DNA from: Lysobacteraceae bacterium | GTDB lineage: Bacteria > Pseudomonadota > Gammaproteobacteria > Xanthomonadales > Xanthomonadaceae | Direction of reading: 5' to 3' | Length of the DNA stretch: 12,796 nt | Assembly: GCA_017990865.1 (NCBI GenBank) | Contig: JAGNNB010000041.1 | Span: 1-12,796, forward strand | In this document: piece after piece, positions 7,017 through 12,796 of the stretch | Position numbering within the stretch: the first letter of the stretch is position 1 | Layout of the letters: each line of letters begins with the position of its first letter | Notes under the pieces: model-generated | What the model was told of the DNA's origin: nothing | The model's database searches: none | Seen by the model: the letters and a program-made list of their open reading frames with translations, nothing else | Translations under genes and position numbers: made by a program

Positions 7017-7187
7017 GCCCTATCCCTTGGAGACAGAGTGTGAACCTGCCCGGGTACGCGCTATAGCCTGTCTGCTCTGACAGGATCGTGCTTCAGCGAT
7101 TCGTGGCCTGCAACTGTCGGATGCGCATGCGCGCGTCGCGAGACCGGTTCAACGCATCCGTTTCGCCTTGCAAGCCATGACGTGGCG
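7017..7187. other. Intergenic region, tracrRNA to duplicated segment
   Basis: No convincing gene is present. A GGAG (7029-7032) precedes a GTG at 7040 that opens only eight codons before TAG at 7064-7066. A perfect hairpin CCTGTC-tgctct-GACAGG follows directly at 7067-7084. This could be the remnant start of a lost gene or a chance arrangement. The remainder to 7187 shows nothing recognisable. Confidence 0.4.
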
Positions 7188-7336
7188 ATCGCGCCTGCCG
7201 GCGCTCCCACAAAAGCGGCAGATCGTCGGCTCAACTCGCGTTCTTCGCCTTCCACGCCGCCAACACTTCGGCTTCGCGTTCGGGTTTGATGCGCGCGCGC
7301 CGGCTTTGCGGCGCTCTTCGGGTTGCGAATCGAACC
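7188..7336 (-). repeat. Direct duplication, copy A
   Basis: Positions 7188-7292 are identical over 105 nt to 7578-7682 (offset 390). Homology continues with several changes and a net 4-nt deletion to 7336, against 7730 in copy B. The duplicated unit includes one REP-like arm (7189-7207, TCGCGCCTGCCGGCGCTCC), the short 3' flank, and the 3' end of the epimerase-like gene on the minus strand. The identical part spans the stop codon and the intergenic portion, while the more internal coding portion has diverged. Confidence 0.92.
7231..7336 (-). pseudogene. Remnant of the 3' end of an epimerase-like gene
   Basis: On the reverse strand this copy reads FD.QPEERRKAG.RA, then shifts frame because 4 nt are missing compared with the intact gene. 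The other frame then reaches the same terminal codons and TGA at 7233-7231. Only about 35 codons of a roughly 386-codon gene remain, and the sequence upstream (7337-7530) shows no epimerase similarity. It is best read as what is left of a tandem paralogue, or of a duplicated 3' end, and is not functional. Confidence 0.8.
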
Positions 7337-7531
7337 GGCCCGCCTCAGCGGTCAAGCGCCGGGCCTATCGATACCGCGCCCGCGGCCGGCAATGTTACCG
7401 CTCAGCCTATGGGCGTTTCCTAAACCTTCCGGCTTTGCCTTCCGCACCGCAAGCAAGGGCGTTTTTTGAAAGGCGTTTCGATCGAGCACACACCTCATAC
7501 CGCCGCCGAGCGCTCGAACCAGCGCCCGCTG
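7337..7531. other. Intergenic stretch between copy A and the REP palindrome
   Basis: No supported gene. Open frames across it on both strands are Arg/Ala/Pro-rich shadows without ribosome binding sites. No strong hairpin or terminator was seen apart from an isolated T6 at 7463-7468. Confidence 0.4.
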
Positions 7532-7536
7532 TTGTA

Positions 7537-7597
7537 GGAGCGCCGGCAGGCGCGACCTGAGTGATCTCGAGATCACCATCGCGCCTGCCGGCGCTCC
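7537..7597. repeat. REP-like inverted pair with a perfect central palindrome
   Basis: GGAGCGCCGGCAGGCGCGA at 7537-7555 is perfectly complementary to TCGCGCCTGCCGGCGCTCC at 7579-7597 (19-bp arms). Between them lies the 16-nt perfect palindrome GTGATCTCGAGATCAC (7561-7576), so nearly the whole unit can fold into one long hairpin. The flanks TGTAGGAGCG and CGCTCCCACA match the style of dispersed REP elements of pseudomonads and xanthomonads. A single arm recurs at 7189-7207. It sits 24 nt past the stop of the epimerase-like gene and could end or protect its transcript. Confidence 0.88.
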
Positions 7598-7730
7598 CAC
7601 AAAAGCGGCAGATCGTCGGCTCAACTCGCGTTCTTCGCCTTCCACGCCGCCAACACTTCGGCTTCGCGTTCGGGTTTGATGCCCGCTCGCGGGCCCGCTT
7701 TGCGACGCTCTTCGGGTTGGGCGTCGAACC
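7578..7730 (-). repeat. Direct duplication, copy B (overlaps the intact gene's 3' end)
   Basis: This is the second copy of the segment at 7188-7336. It covers the right REP arm, the 3' flank, the TGA and the last roughly 36 codons of the intact epimerase-like gene. Identity is complete over 7578-7682. Confidence 0.92.
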
Positions 7731-8781
7731 ACGCCAACGTCGCTTGCGTGGTATCGGCGATGCTGCGGAAGGTCAGTCCCGCGGCCACGGCTTTCGCGTT
7801 GTTGCGTGTGTGGAATCCGGCGCTGTCGCCGGCGGCCGGCACCCACGCGGGCATATCGCCCCAGGCGGAGACGTTTTGCGCGTCCAGAAATTCGGTGGGG
7901 ACGAACACGAGTTTCGCGCCCTGCGTGGTGCAGGCGCGCACGCCATACAGCAACGCGGCGGTATCGAGGTCGTAGTCGGGGCCGAAGGCGTTGAACACGC
8001 CGCGGGTTTTGCTTTCGGCGAGACGAATCATCCATTCGCCCAGATCGCGCGCATCGACGATGCGCACCGGGTCGCGTCCGTCGCCGGGACACAACACTTC
8101 GCCGCCGCGACGCATACGCAGCGGCCAATACGTGAAGCGGTCGGTTTCGTCGCCGGGGCCGACGATCAAACCCGGCCGCAGAATCGTGGCGTTCGCACCG
8201 AAATGTTTGCGCGTTTCGGCTTCGGTCGCGGCTTTCAGGCCAGCGTATTTGTTCATGTCCGCGCGCAGGCTGGCCATGGTTTCTTTCATCGGATCGCCGT
8301 CGAGCTTCGCCAACGGCGCGGATTCGTCTTGTCCGGGCGTCGCGTTATCGGCGTAGGCCGACAAGCTCGAAATCATCGTGTACGCGCCGACATGGCCTTT
8401 GAGTACGGCGGCGGCTTCGCGAATCCACAGCGGCACGCTGCTGGGGTTATCGATGCACACGTCCCAGCGTCGGCCTTTCTTGATTTCGGCCGCGATCGAC
8501 GCGTAATCGTTCTTGTCGCGATCGCCGAGCAATTGTTCGACGTGACTCGGCCACTCGGGTTGTTTGCGCCCGCGGTTGAAGATCGTCACGCGATGCCCGC
8601 GCGCCAAGGCGTAACGCACTTGATGCGGACCGGTGAGCCCGGTGCCGCCGAGAATCAGAATATCCAGCGGCGCGCCGGCCTTCGCCGAGGGAGTGGATTG
8701 CGCCACGGCGGGGCCGCCGACGGCGGCGGCGGCGATTCCCAGTGCGCCGAGTTTCAAGAGATCGCGTCGTTGCAGCCGCAT
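7621..8781 (-). CDS. Tat-exported NAD-dependent epimerase/dehydratase-like protein
   Basis: The protein has 386 residues from the ATG at 8781. It starts with a twin-arginine signal (QRRDLLKLGALGIAAAAVGG, cleavage probably after AVA near 27), so it should cross the inner membrane folded and with its cofactor bound. The mature part is a Rossmann-fold reductase: GGTGLTG at 45-51 after a hydrophobic beta strand, an acidic/basic stretch after VTIFNRGR, a SSLSAY segment (138-143) and a YxxxK pair at Y179/K183, the layout of extended short-chain dehydrogenases/NAD-dependent epimerases. LRPGLIVGPGD and IVDARDLGEWMI are typical later blocks. The substrate cannot be told. It is transcribed in the same direction as the protease upstream of it, but a strong terminator lies between, so they are probably separate units. 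Its last codons are duplicated at 7231-7336. Confidence 0.87.
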   Translation of the reverse strand: MRLQRRDLLKLGALGIAAAAVGGPAVAQSTPSAKAGAPLDILILGGTGLTGPHQVRYALARGHRVTIFNRGRKQPEWPSHVEQLLGDRDKNDYASIAAEIKKGRRWDVCIDNPSSVPLWIREAAAVLKGHVGAYTMISSLSAYADNATPGQDESAPLAKLDGDPMKETMASLRADMNKYAGLKAATEAETRKHFGANATILRPGLIVGPGDETDRFTYWPLRMRRGGEVLCPGDGRDPVRIVDARDLGEWMIRLAESKTRGVFNAFGPDYDLDTAALLYGVRACTTQGAKLVFVPTEFLDAQNVSAWGDMPAWVPAAGDSAGFHTRNNAKAVAAGLTFRSIADTTQATLAWFDAQPEERRKAGPRAGIKPEREAEVLAAWKAKNAS

Positions 8782-8890
8782 GTGCGTATTCCGTCGGAAG
8801 GTGCCGCCATCGTTCTCCGAAACGCCGGCCGCAGCCCGTGCCGGAAGTCAGCGCAACGGGCATCGATGGCGACGACGACGTGTCCCGCCC

Positions 8891-8925
8891 GAAAAGACGA
8901 TGCCCCGGGCAGACCGGGGCATCGT
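8891..8925 (-). terminator. Rho-independent terminator of the protease gene
   Basis: A perfect 12-bp stem ACGATGCCCCGG (8897-8908) / CCGGGGCATCGT (8914-8925) with a 5-nt loop is followed on the minus strand by C and TTTT (complement of 8892-8895). It begins 23 nt after the protease stop, as expected for its terminator. Confidence 0.85.
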
Positions 8926-8948
8926 GCATCACGGGAGTGCAGCGAGGA

Positions 8949-10142
8949 TCAGGGGAACAGCTTCAACGTCAAACCGAAGCGGGTGAGGATCGGGTTGATC
9001 GGCTGGAACCAGGTGATCGGGGCGGCCACGCTGCAGTTGCTGTTTTGACCGGCGGGCAACTGGCCGCCCGAGGTCACGCCTTGGGCCTGACCGGTGCCGG
9101 TGATCCACGAACCGCCGGAGTCGCCGCGACCGGCGCAAGCGGTGGACCGGGTGAGGCCGTTCACGTTGCCGGTGCCGTAGTTCACCGTGTTGTTGAAGGA
9201 CACGATGGTGCCGCAGCGCCAGCCGGTGGTCCGGCCGGAACGGCAAACTGCCGCGCCGATCGGCGCCGCGGTGCGGCCAAGGACGTTCTGGAACGTGCCG
9301 TTGTACCGGGTGACTTGGCCGAACAACGTATCGGTGCTGCGGACGTTGGCCCACGCTTGGTCGCCGACCGGATAGAACTGGCCCTGCACCGAGCCGACCA
9401 ACGTGCCCGAAAGGCGCACTTGCGTGCCGACGCCGCCGCAATGGCCGGCCGTGGCGAAGCCCTTGGTGGCGCCGCGCGTCACCGGGAAACCGATCGAGCA
9501 CAGCCCGCCGCCGGATTGATACTCGATACCGCCGATCACGTTGAGCAACGGCGTGGGCGCTTCGTACGGCGACACTTCGAAACGGATCATGCCCGTATCG
9601 ATGCTGCTGGCCGCGATGAAATCCACCGCGCGCATCGAATAGCCCGACGCGACCGTGATCACGACTTTGTTGTTGGGCACGTCCACCGCCCAGGCATGCA
9701 CGCCGACGAGACGGCTCTTCTGCCGGGTCGCGTTGTGGATGGCGTTCAATTCGGCCACCGCATTGTCCAGTTGGCGTACGGTGTAACGATGCTGACGCAC
9801 TTCGATTCCGCCGGCCGCCGCGACTTTGGCGGAACCGGTGGTGGCGACCACATAACGGTATTCGCCGTCGGCGCCGCGTTCCAACCAGCTACCGGCGAAA
9901 CGATCGCCTATTTGCTTCGTCATGCGCGCTTCGTTGACGTAGGCGGTGCGCTCGGCGTTGAAATATTTCGCGAGCTGCGCGTCGTTCATACCGAGATCGC
10001 GCTTCATCGCATGGGCGACGGCCTTGCTGAGCACCGGCTCGCGCTCGGCGGCCGAGACCTGACCGACAGCGAATGCGGCGACAGCCAACGACAAGGCGAT
10101 GGCGGTGCGGCGGAGGGGGCGGATGTGATGCGAATGAGACAT
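8949..10142 (-). CDS. Alpha-lytic-type serine protease, prepro-enzyme (S1 family)
   Basis: The protein has 397 residues, the same as Lysobacter alpha-lytic protease. The start at 10142 is chosen because AAGGAG (10151-10156) lies 8 nt upstream and a signal peptide (MSHSHHIRPLRRTAIALSLA) follows; the open frame further upstream is low-complexity shadow. A pro-region of about 32-200 matches the folding chaperone domain of this family (LSKAVAHAMKRDLGM, YRYVVATTG, ATRQKSRLVGVHAW). The mature enzyme probably begins at N201 (NVIGGIEYQS). The triad is H234 (TAGHCG), D261 (DQAW) and S342 (GRGDSGGSW). Six cysteines, C215/C235, C300/C310 and C336/C370, match the three disulphides of alpha-lytic protease. 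The secreted enzyme cleaves after small residues and helps lyse other microbes. A strong terminator follows. Confidence 0.96.
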   Translation of the reverse strand: MSHSHHIRPLRRTAIALSLAVAAFAVGQVSAAEREPVLSKAVAHAMKRDLGMNDAQLAKYFNAERTAYVNEARMTKQIGDRFAGSWLERGADGEYRYVVATTGSAKVAAAGGIEVRQHRYTVRQLDNAVAELNAIHNATRQKSRLVGVHAWAVDVPNNKVVITVASGYSMRAVDFIAASSIDTGMIRFEVSPYEAPTPLLNVIGGIEYQSGGGLCSIGFPVTRGATKGFATAGHCGGVGTQVRLSGTLVGSVQGQFYPVGDQAWANVRSTDTLFGQVTRYNGTFQNVLGRTAAPIGAAVCRSGRTTGWRCGTIVSFNNTVNYGTGNVNGLTRSTACAGRGDSGGSWITGTGQAQGVTSGGQLPAGQNSNCSVAAPITWFQPINPILTRFGLTLKLFP

Positions 10143-10429
10143 GGACTTCGCTCCTTGAATGGATGTGTGCATCGCGGATGATCGACCGCACACGCGATTG
10201 CGATCGGCGGCGGTCGCGCGTCGATCCTGACTGCATCGGCGCAGCGCGAAGCTAACCGAAGCGACCACCGTCGGACTGCGACCGCCAGCGCAGAAGCGAA
10301 AGAACGAAAACGCATATCGACCTGTGCGGCGCAGCAATTCGCGAGCGTATGGAGAGATGTCTCTGCAAGTCCGACGCGCGCGAAATATGAACAAGATCGA
10401 TGCGATCTCTGCGTATCGAACAACGAAGA

Positions 10430-10451
10430 AGGGTGCGCCGAAGCGCACCCT
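10430..10451. terminator. Strong hairpin, possible terminator between RHS and protease
   Basis: AGGGTGCGC (10430-10438) pairs perfectly with GCGCACCCT (10443-10451) around a CGAA loop. Neither strand has a proper T-run afterwards (minus strand continues TCTTCGTTGTT), so it may be a weak terminator of the RHS transcript or an mRNA stabiliser. Confidence 0.55.
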
Positions 10452-10471
10452 CTGCGTGAACGTGGGGGTCG

Positions 10472-10597
10472 CGTAGGGCGGAACCGCCGAAGGCGATTCC
10501 ACCGTATGTCGGGCCGTGATGTGTCCCGTCAGTTCGAAACATTGGGCGGGGTTTCAACAGCGAAGCTGGTCATCCGCTTCGCGGGTTCCGCCCTACG
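10472..10597. repeat. 126-nt element bounded by 14-bp perfect inverted repeats
   Basis: CGTAGGGCGGAACC at 10472-10485 is exactly inverted as GGTTCCGCCCTACG at 10584-10597. The 98 nt between have no reading frame of note, but the left end continues GCCGAAGGCG and the right end contains GCTTCGCGG, typical of dispersed REP-type elements in this group. It may be a pair of inverted REP units or a small non-autonomous element. No target-site duplication is visible at the immediate flanks. Confidence 0.65.
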
Positions 10598-10618
10598 AAT
10601 GCACCTTACGGCCTTTCT

Positions 10619-12796
10619 TTATATCGAGGGTATGCATTTGCATCCAATGTTTATAGGTCTTGCCATGGCAAGACATTTAGTCACCTCTTGATTGCATTTC
10701 ACACATTGCGCAGGTAGCGTTCGAGCAATGATAGATCCCGGCAAAATATTGCGGAAAATGGTGCCTATCCACGATGAAGCGTTACATCCATTTCTTGCAT
10801 AACAAGCATCATGAATCATGCAGCAACGATACATGCAGTTAGACATGTCCATTCCAGGTCCAGCAACGGGTACAGAACACTTCGCATCTTGTTCCGTATA
10901 CCCCCAGAACAAATTTCCATTTCCCGGGGATCGCACAGTAGGCGTAGGCGGGCGGGCAGCAGACGCACAAGATGGCGAAAACAAATAACCCATGCCATAG
11001 CAAAGTCCATAAGGATCCGAAAAATCGAATGGTCGTGCCGCAGCATAGGCATACAGAGAATTTCCACCTAACAACCCAACTGGATCGCTCTCCACATAGC
11101 GCCCCGTAGCCGCTTCATAATCCCGGAAGTAGTTGTAGTTGAGTCCGCTCGCGCTGTCGTACCGCTGGCCCGGGAACCGCATGTTGAACACGAATTGGTT
11201 CGCGTCGCCGTCGGGGTTCTGATTCGGCGCCGTCGTGCCGAAGGCTTCGCCTTGCAGGTCCCACGTCCACACCGCCGTGCCGGTCGCACCGCGGGTCGGG
11301 TCGACCACCACGCGCGGGGTGCCCAGCGCATCCGGTTCGATGTAGTGCAGCTTCTGGCTCGCGCCCGTGCCCACGATCACGCCCACCGGCAGGTCGCCGA
11401 ACCAGATCACCTGCTGTGTCGGTGTCGTGGCGTTGGTGTAGTCCGCCAGCCAGTGGCCCGCTTCGTCGTACAGACTGTAGGTGTTGGCGCTGCCCAGGTA
11501 CTTTCTGACTTGCTCGCCGCGGCCGTTGTAGACGTAGTTCATCACCACCGTCGTGCCGTTCTTCGCCTGCGTCATCCGGTTGTGGTCGCCGTAGACGAAG
11601 TTCTTGGTCGTCGTGCCCGGGGCCGAGGTGGTGTTGCCGTTGGCGTCGTAGACGCGGGTCGCGAGCGCGCCGATCTGGCCCAGGCGGTGGTTCGTGGCCG
11701 GATACGTGTACGCGGTCGTCGTGCCGCCGATCGTCGCGCTGGTGCGGTTGCCGGTCTTGTCGTAGGCGTAGCCCTGCAGCACGGCGTTGGTGGTGCCGTC
11801 CTTGTTCTCGGTCAATCGGTTGAGGGCGTCGTAGCCGAACAGCCGCTTCGGCGGATCGGCCTGATTCGCGCCGCGCAGTTTCTTGAGATTGCCGACTTCA
11901 TCGAACTCGTAGCCGACATCGATGCCGCCGCTGGCGTTGACCTGCACGAAGCCCGGCTGGTAGTTCTGGTTCAGGCTGCGCTGCATCACCCGGCCGTTGC
12001 CGTAGGTCCACTGCTGGGCCGGGCCGAACGGGTAGTAGGCGGCGCCGGTCAGCAGCACTTGCCGCGTGCCGGCGGCGGGTTTGGCGCCCACCTCGAGGAT
12101 GCGGCCCTGCGCGTCGTACAGGTAATCGGCTTCGGCCCCGTTGGGGTAGACGATCTTCTGCAGCCGTCCGCTGGTCTCGTAGACGTACCGCAGCGTGAAC
12201 ACTTGGCTGTTCGTACGCTGCACCTTCCGCACCAACTGCCCGAAGCGGTCGTAGCAGTACGTCGTGTTGCCGCTCTGGTCGGTGAACTTGGCCAGCCGGC
12301 CCTTGCCGAAGGTCTCGCCCGCGAGGCAGTCGGCCTGCGGCGTGTCGTAGACGTAGGTGGTGTTGAGCGCGGTCACCGCGTAGGTGGCCGTCGTCAGCCG
12401 GTTCAGGGCGTCGTAGGCGTAGGTCGTGGTCTTGTTGCGCGCGTCCTTCTGGGTCTTGCGGTTGCCGCCGCTGTCGTAGGTGTAAATCGTGGTGCCGGTG
12501 TCGGGGCTCGCCAGCGTGGTCAGCTCGCTCAGGCCGTTGTAGGTGTAATTGGTGTTCAACCCCTTCGGGTCGTTCACCTGGATCAGGTTATCCAGCACGT
12601 CGTAGCTGAACTTGGTCTCCGCCGCGATCCCGCTCATGTCCTGCAGCGTGCGGCTGAGGCGATCCAGCGGGTCGTAGTTGTTGTCGGCGACCCGCGTCAG
12701 CGCGTCGGTGGTCTGGTCGAGGTTGCCGTTGGCGTCGTAGCTGAAGCCGGTGTTGCGGTTGTAGGCGTCGGTCGCGGTCTGCAGTTGGCCCAGGGT
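10619..12796 (-). CDS. RHS/YD-repeat toxin, C-terminal part, with phospholipase A2-like tip
   Basis: The frame is open from the window edge; 725 residues are visible and the N-terminus lies outside, so the ATG at 12637 is internal. Residues 1 to about 500 are tandem YD repeats (YDANGNL, YDALNRL, YDAQGRI, YDKTGNR), the shell that encapsulates the toxin. The conserved core end follows: RFPGQRYDSASGLNYNYFRD then DYEAATGRYVESDPVGL and FDFSDPYGL (DPYGL at 11017-11003), where these proteins cleave themselves. The 127-residue tip holds CCMIHDACY (CC 658-659, H662, D663) and later CVKCNQEVTKC, matching the CCxxHDxC active site and the second Cys-rich helix of secreted phospholipase A2. Its predicted action is hydrolysis of membrane phospholipid at sn-2. 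Thirteen cysteines imply disulphides. The DNA from about 11100 to 10619 is clearly AT-richer than the shell, suggesting an acquired tip. No immunity gene follows. Confidence 0.88.
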   Translation of the reverse strand, partial: TLGQLQTATDAYNRNTGFSYDANGNLDQTTDALTRVADNNYDPLDRLSRTLQDMSGIAAETKFSYDVLDNLIQVNDPKGLNTNYTYNGLSELTTLASPDTGTTIYTYDSGGNRKTQKDARNKTTTYAYDALNRLTTATYAVTALNTTYVYDTPQADCLAGETFGKGRLAKFTDQSGNTTYCYDRFGQLVRKVQRTNSQVFTLRYVYETSGRLQKIVYPNGAEADYLYDAQGRILEVGAKPAAGTRQVLLTGAAYYPFGPAQQWTYGNGRVMQRSLNQNYQPGFVQVNASGGIDVGYEFDEVGNLKKLRGANQADPPKRLFGYDALNRLTENKDGTTNAVLQGYAYDKTGNRTSATIGGTTTAYTYPATNHRLGQIGALATRVYDANGNTTSAPGTTTKNFVYGDHNRMTQAKNGTTVVMNYVYNGRGEQVRKYLGSANTYSLYDEAGHWLADYTNATTPTQQVIWFGDLPVGVIVGTGASQKLHYIEPDALGTPRVVVDPTRGATGTAVWTWDLQGEAFGTTAPNQNPDGDANQFVFNMRFPGQRYDSASGLNYNYFRDYEAATGRYVESDPVGLLGGNSLYAYAAARPFDFSDPYGLCYGMGYLFSPSCASAARPPTPTVRSPGNGNLFWGYTEQDAKCSVPVAGPGMDMSNCMYRCCMIHDACYARNGCNASSWIGTIFRNILPGSIIARTLPAQCVKCNQEVTKCLAMARPINIGCKCIPSI

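Larger units (their letters stand above)
10143..10618. other. Intergenic region between RHS 3' end and protease start
   Basis: No convincing gene is found in these 476 nt, including on the minus strand directly after the RHS stop where an immunity gene would be expected. The longest minus-strand frame is His- and Arg-rich and lacks a ribosome binding site. The stretch holds the protease ribosome binding site (10151-10156), a hairpin at 10430-10451 and a 14-bp inverted repeat at 10472-10597. No clear promoter hexamers for the protease could be named. Confidence 0.55.

Noticed and set aside
7040..7066. Eight-codon leader peptide with a hairpin right after it
   Set aside because: The GTG start, tiny size and lack of a downstream gene on the plus strand make an attenuator unlikely; kept only as a remark in the intergenic entry.
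7561..9048. A 495-codon plus-strand frame across the epimerase-like gene
   Set aside because: It is the mirror of a high-GC gene, with composition rich in Arg, Gly and Ala and no domain. The minus-strand frame has a Tat signal and Rossmann motifs.
8742..10181. A 479-codon plus-strand frame across the protease gene
   Set aside because: Antisense shadow of the alpha-lytic-type protease; rich in Arg, His, Gly and Ala without recognisable motifs.
10143..10502. N-terminal extension of the protease frame upstream of 10142
   Set aside because: The extension is Arg-rich without family similarity, while the ATG at 10142 has AAGGAG at ideal spacing, a signal peptide and gives the family length of 397 residues.
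10252..10557. 101-codon minus-strand frame as the missing RHS immunity gene
   Set aside because: Poor composition (His/Arg-rich), no ribosome binding site, and it spans the hairpin at 10430-10451 and one inverted-repeat arm.

Overview
The window looks like a chromosomal accessory region of a high-GC gammaproteobacterium of the Xanthomonadales, most likely Lysobacter or a close relative. Three things point there: a full-length homologue of alpha-lytic protease (397 residues as prepro-enzyme, the length known for the Lysobacter enzyme), a type IV secretion effector with the Xanthomonas-type C-terminal XVIPCD recognition domain, and REP-like intergenic palindromes. The taxonomic call is inference from protein families, not a database match.

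Layout from left to right. The 5' end of exonuclease III (xthA) leaves the window on the minus strand. A plus-strand pair follows: a secreted protein of two cysteine-rich repeated domains (probable immunity protein), then a 595-residue effector with an N-terminal lysozyme-like domain and a C-terminal XVIPCD. A small CRISPR array (six 37-nt repeats, five 30-nt spacers) starts 13 nt after the effector stop. It runs directly into a truncated cas1 and then a complete type II-C cas9, both on the minus strand. A tracrRNA gene lies divergently upstream of cas9, with a 22-nt perfect anti-repeat. Next come a REP-containing duplication and a remnant of a gene 3' end, a Tat-exported NAD-dependent epimerase/reductase-like protein, the alpha-lytic-type protease, an inverted-repeat intergenic region, and the 3' part of a large RHS/YD-repeat toxin whose tip carries a phospholipase A2 signature.

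The most notable element is the CRISPR locus. Cas9 keeps all visible RuvC and HNH catalytic residues, and tracrRNA and repeats still match. But cas1 stops after about 30 codons exactly at the outer edge of the last repeat, and cas2 is absent. This looks like an interference-competent, acquisition-dead system with a frozen memory of five spacers, created by a deletion between cas1 and the array. The cas9 upstream region also carries, on the cas9 sense strand, a copy of the crRNA repeat core, so a cas9 transcript starting far enough upstream could pair with tracrRNA.

Several other genes concern competition or predation: a T4SS effector with a candidate immunity partner, a secreted protease, and an RHS protein with a predicted phospholipase tip encoded in AT-richer DNA and without a visible immunity gene downstream.
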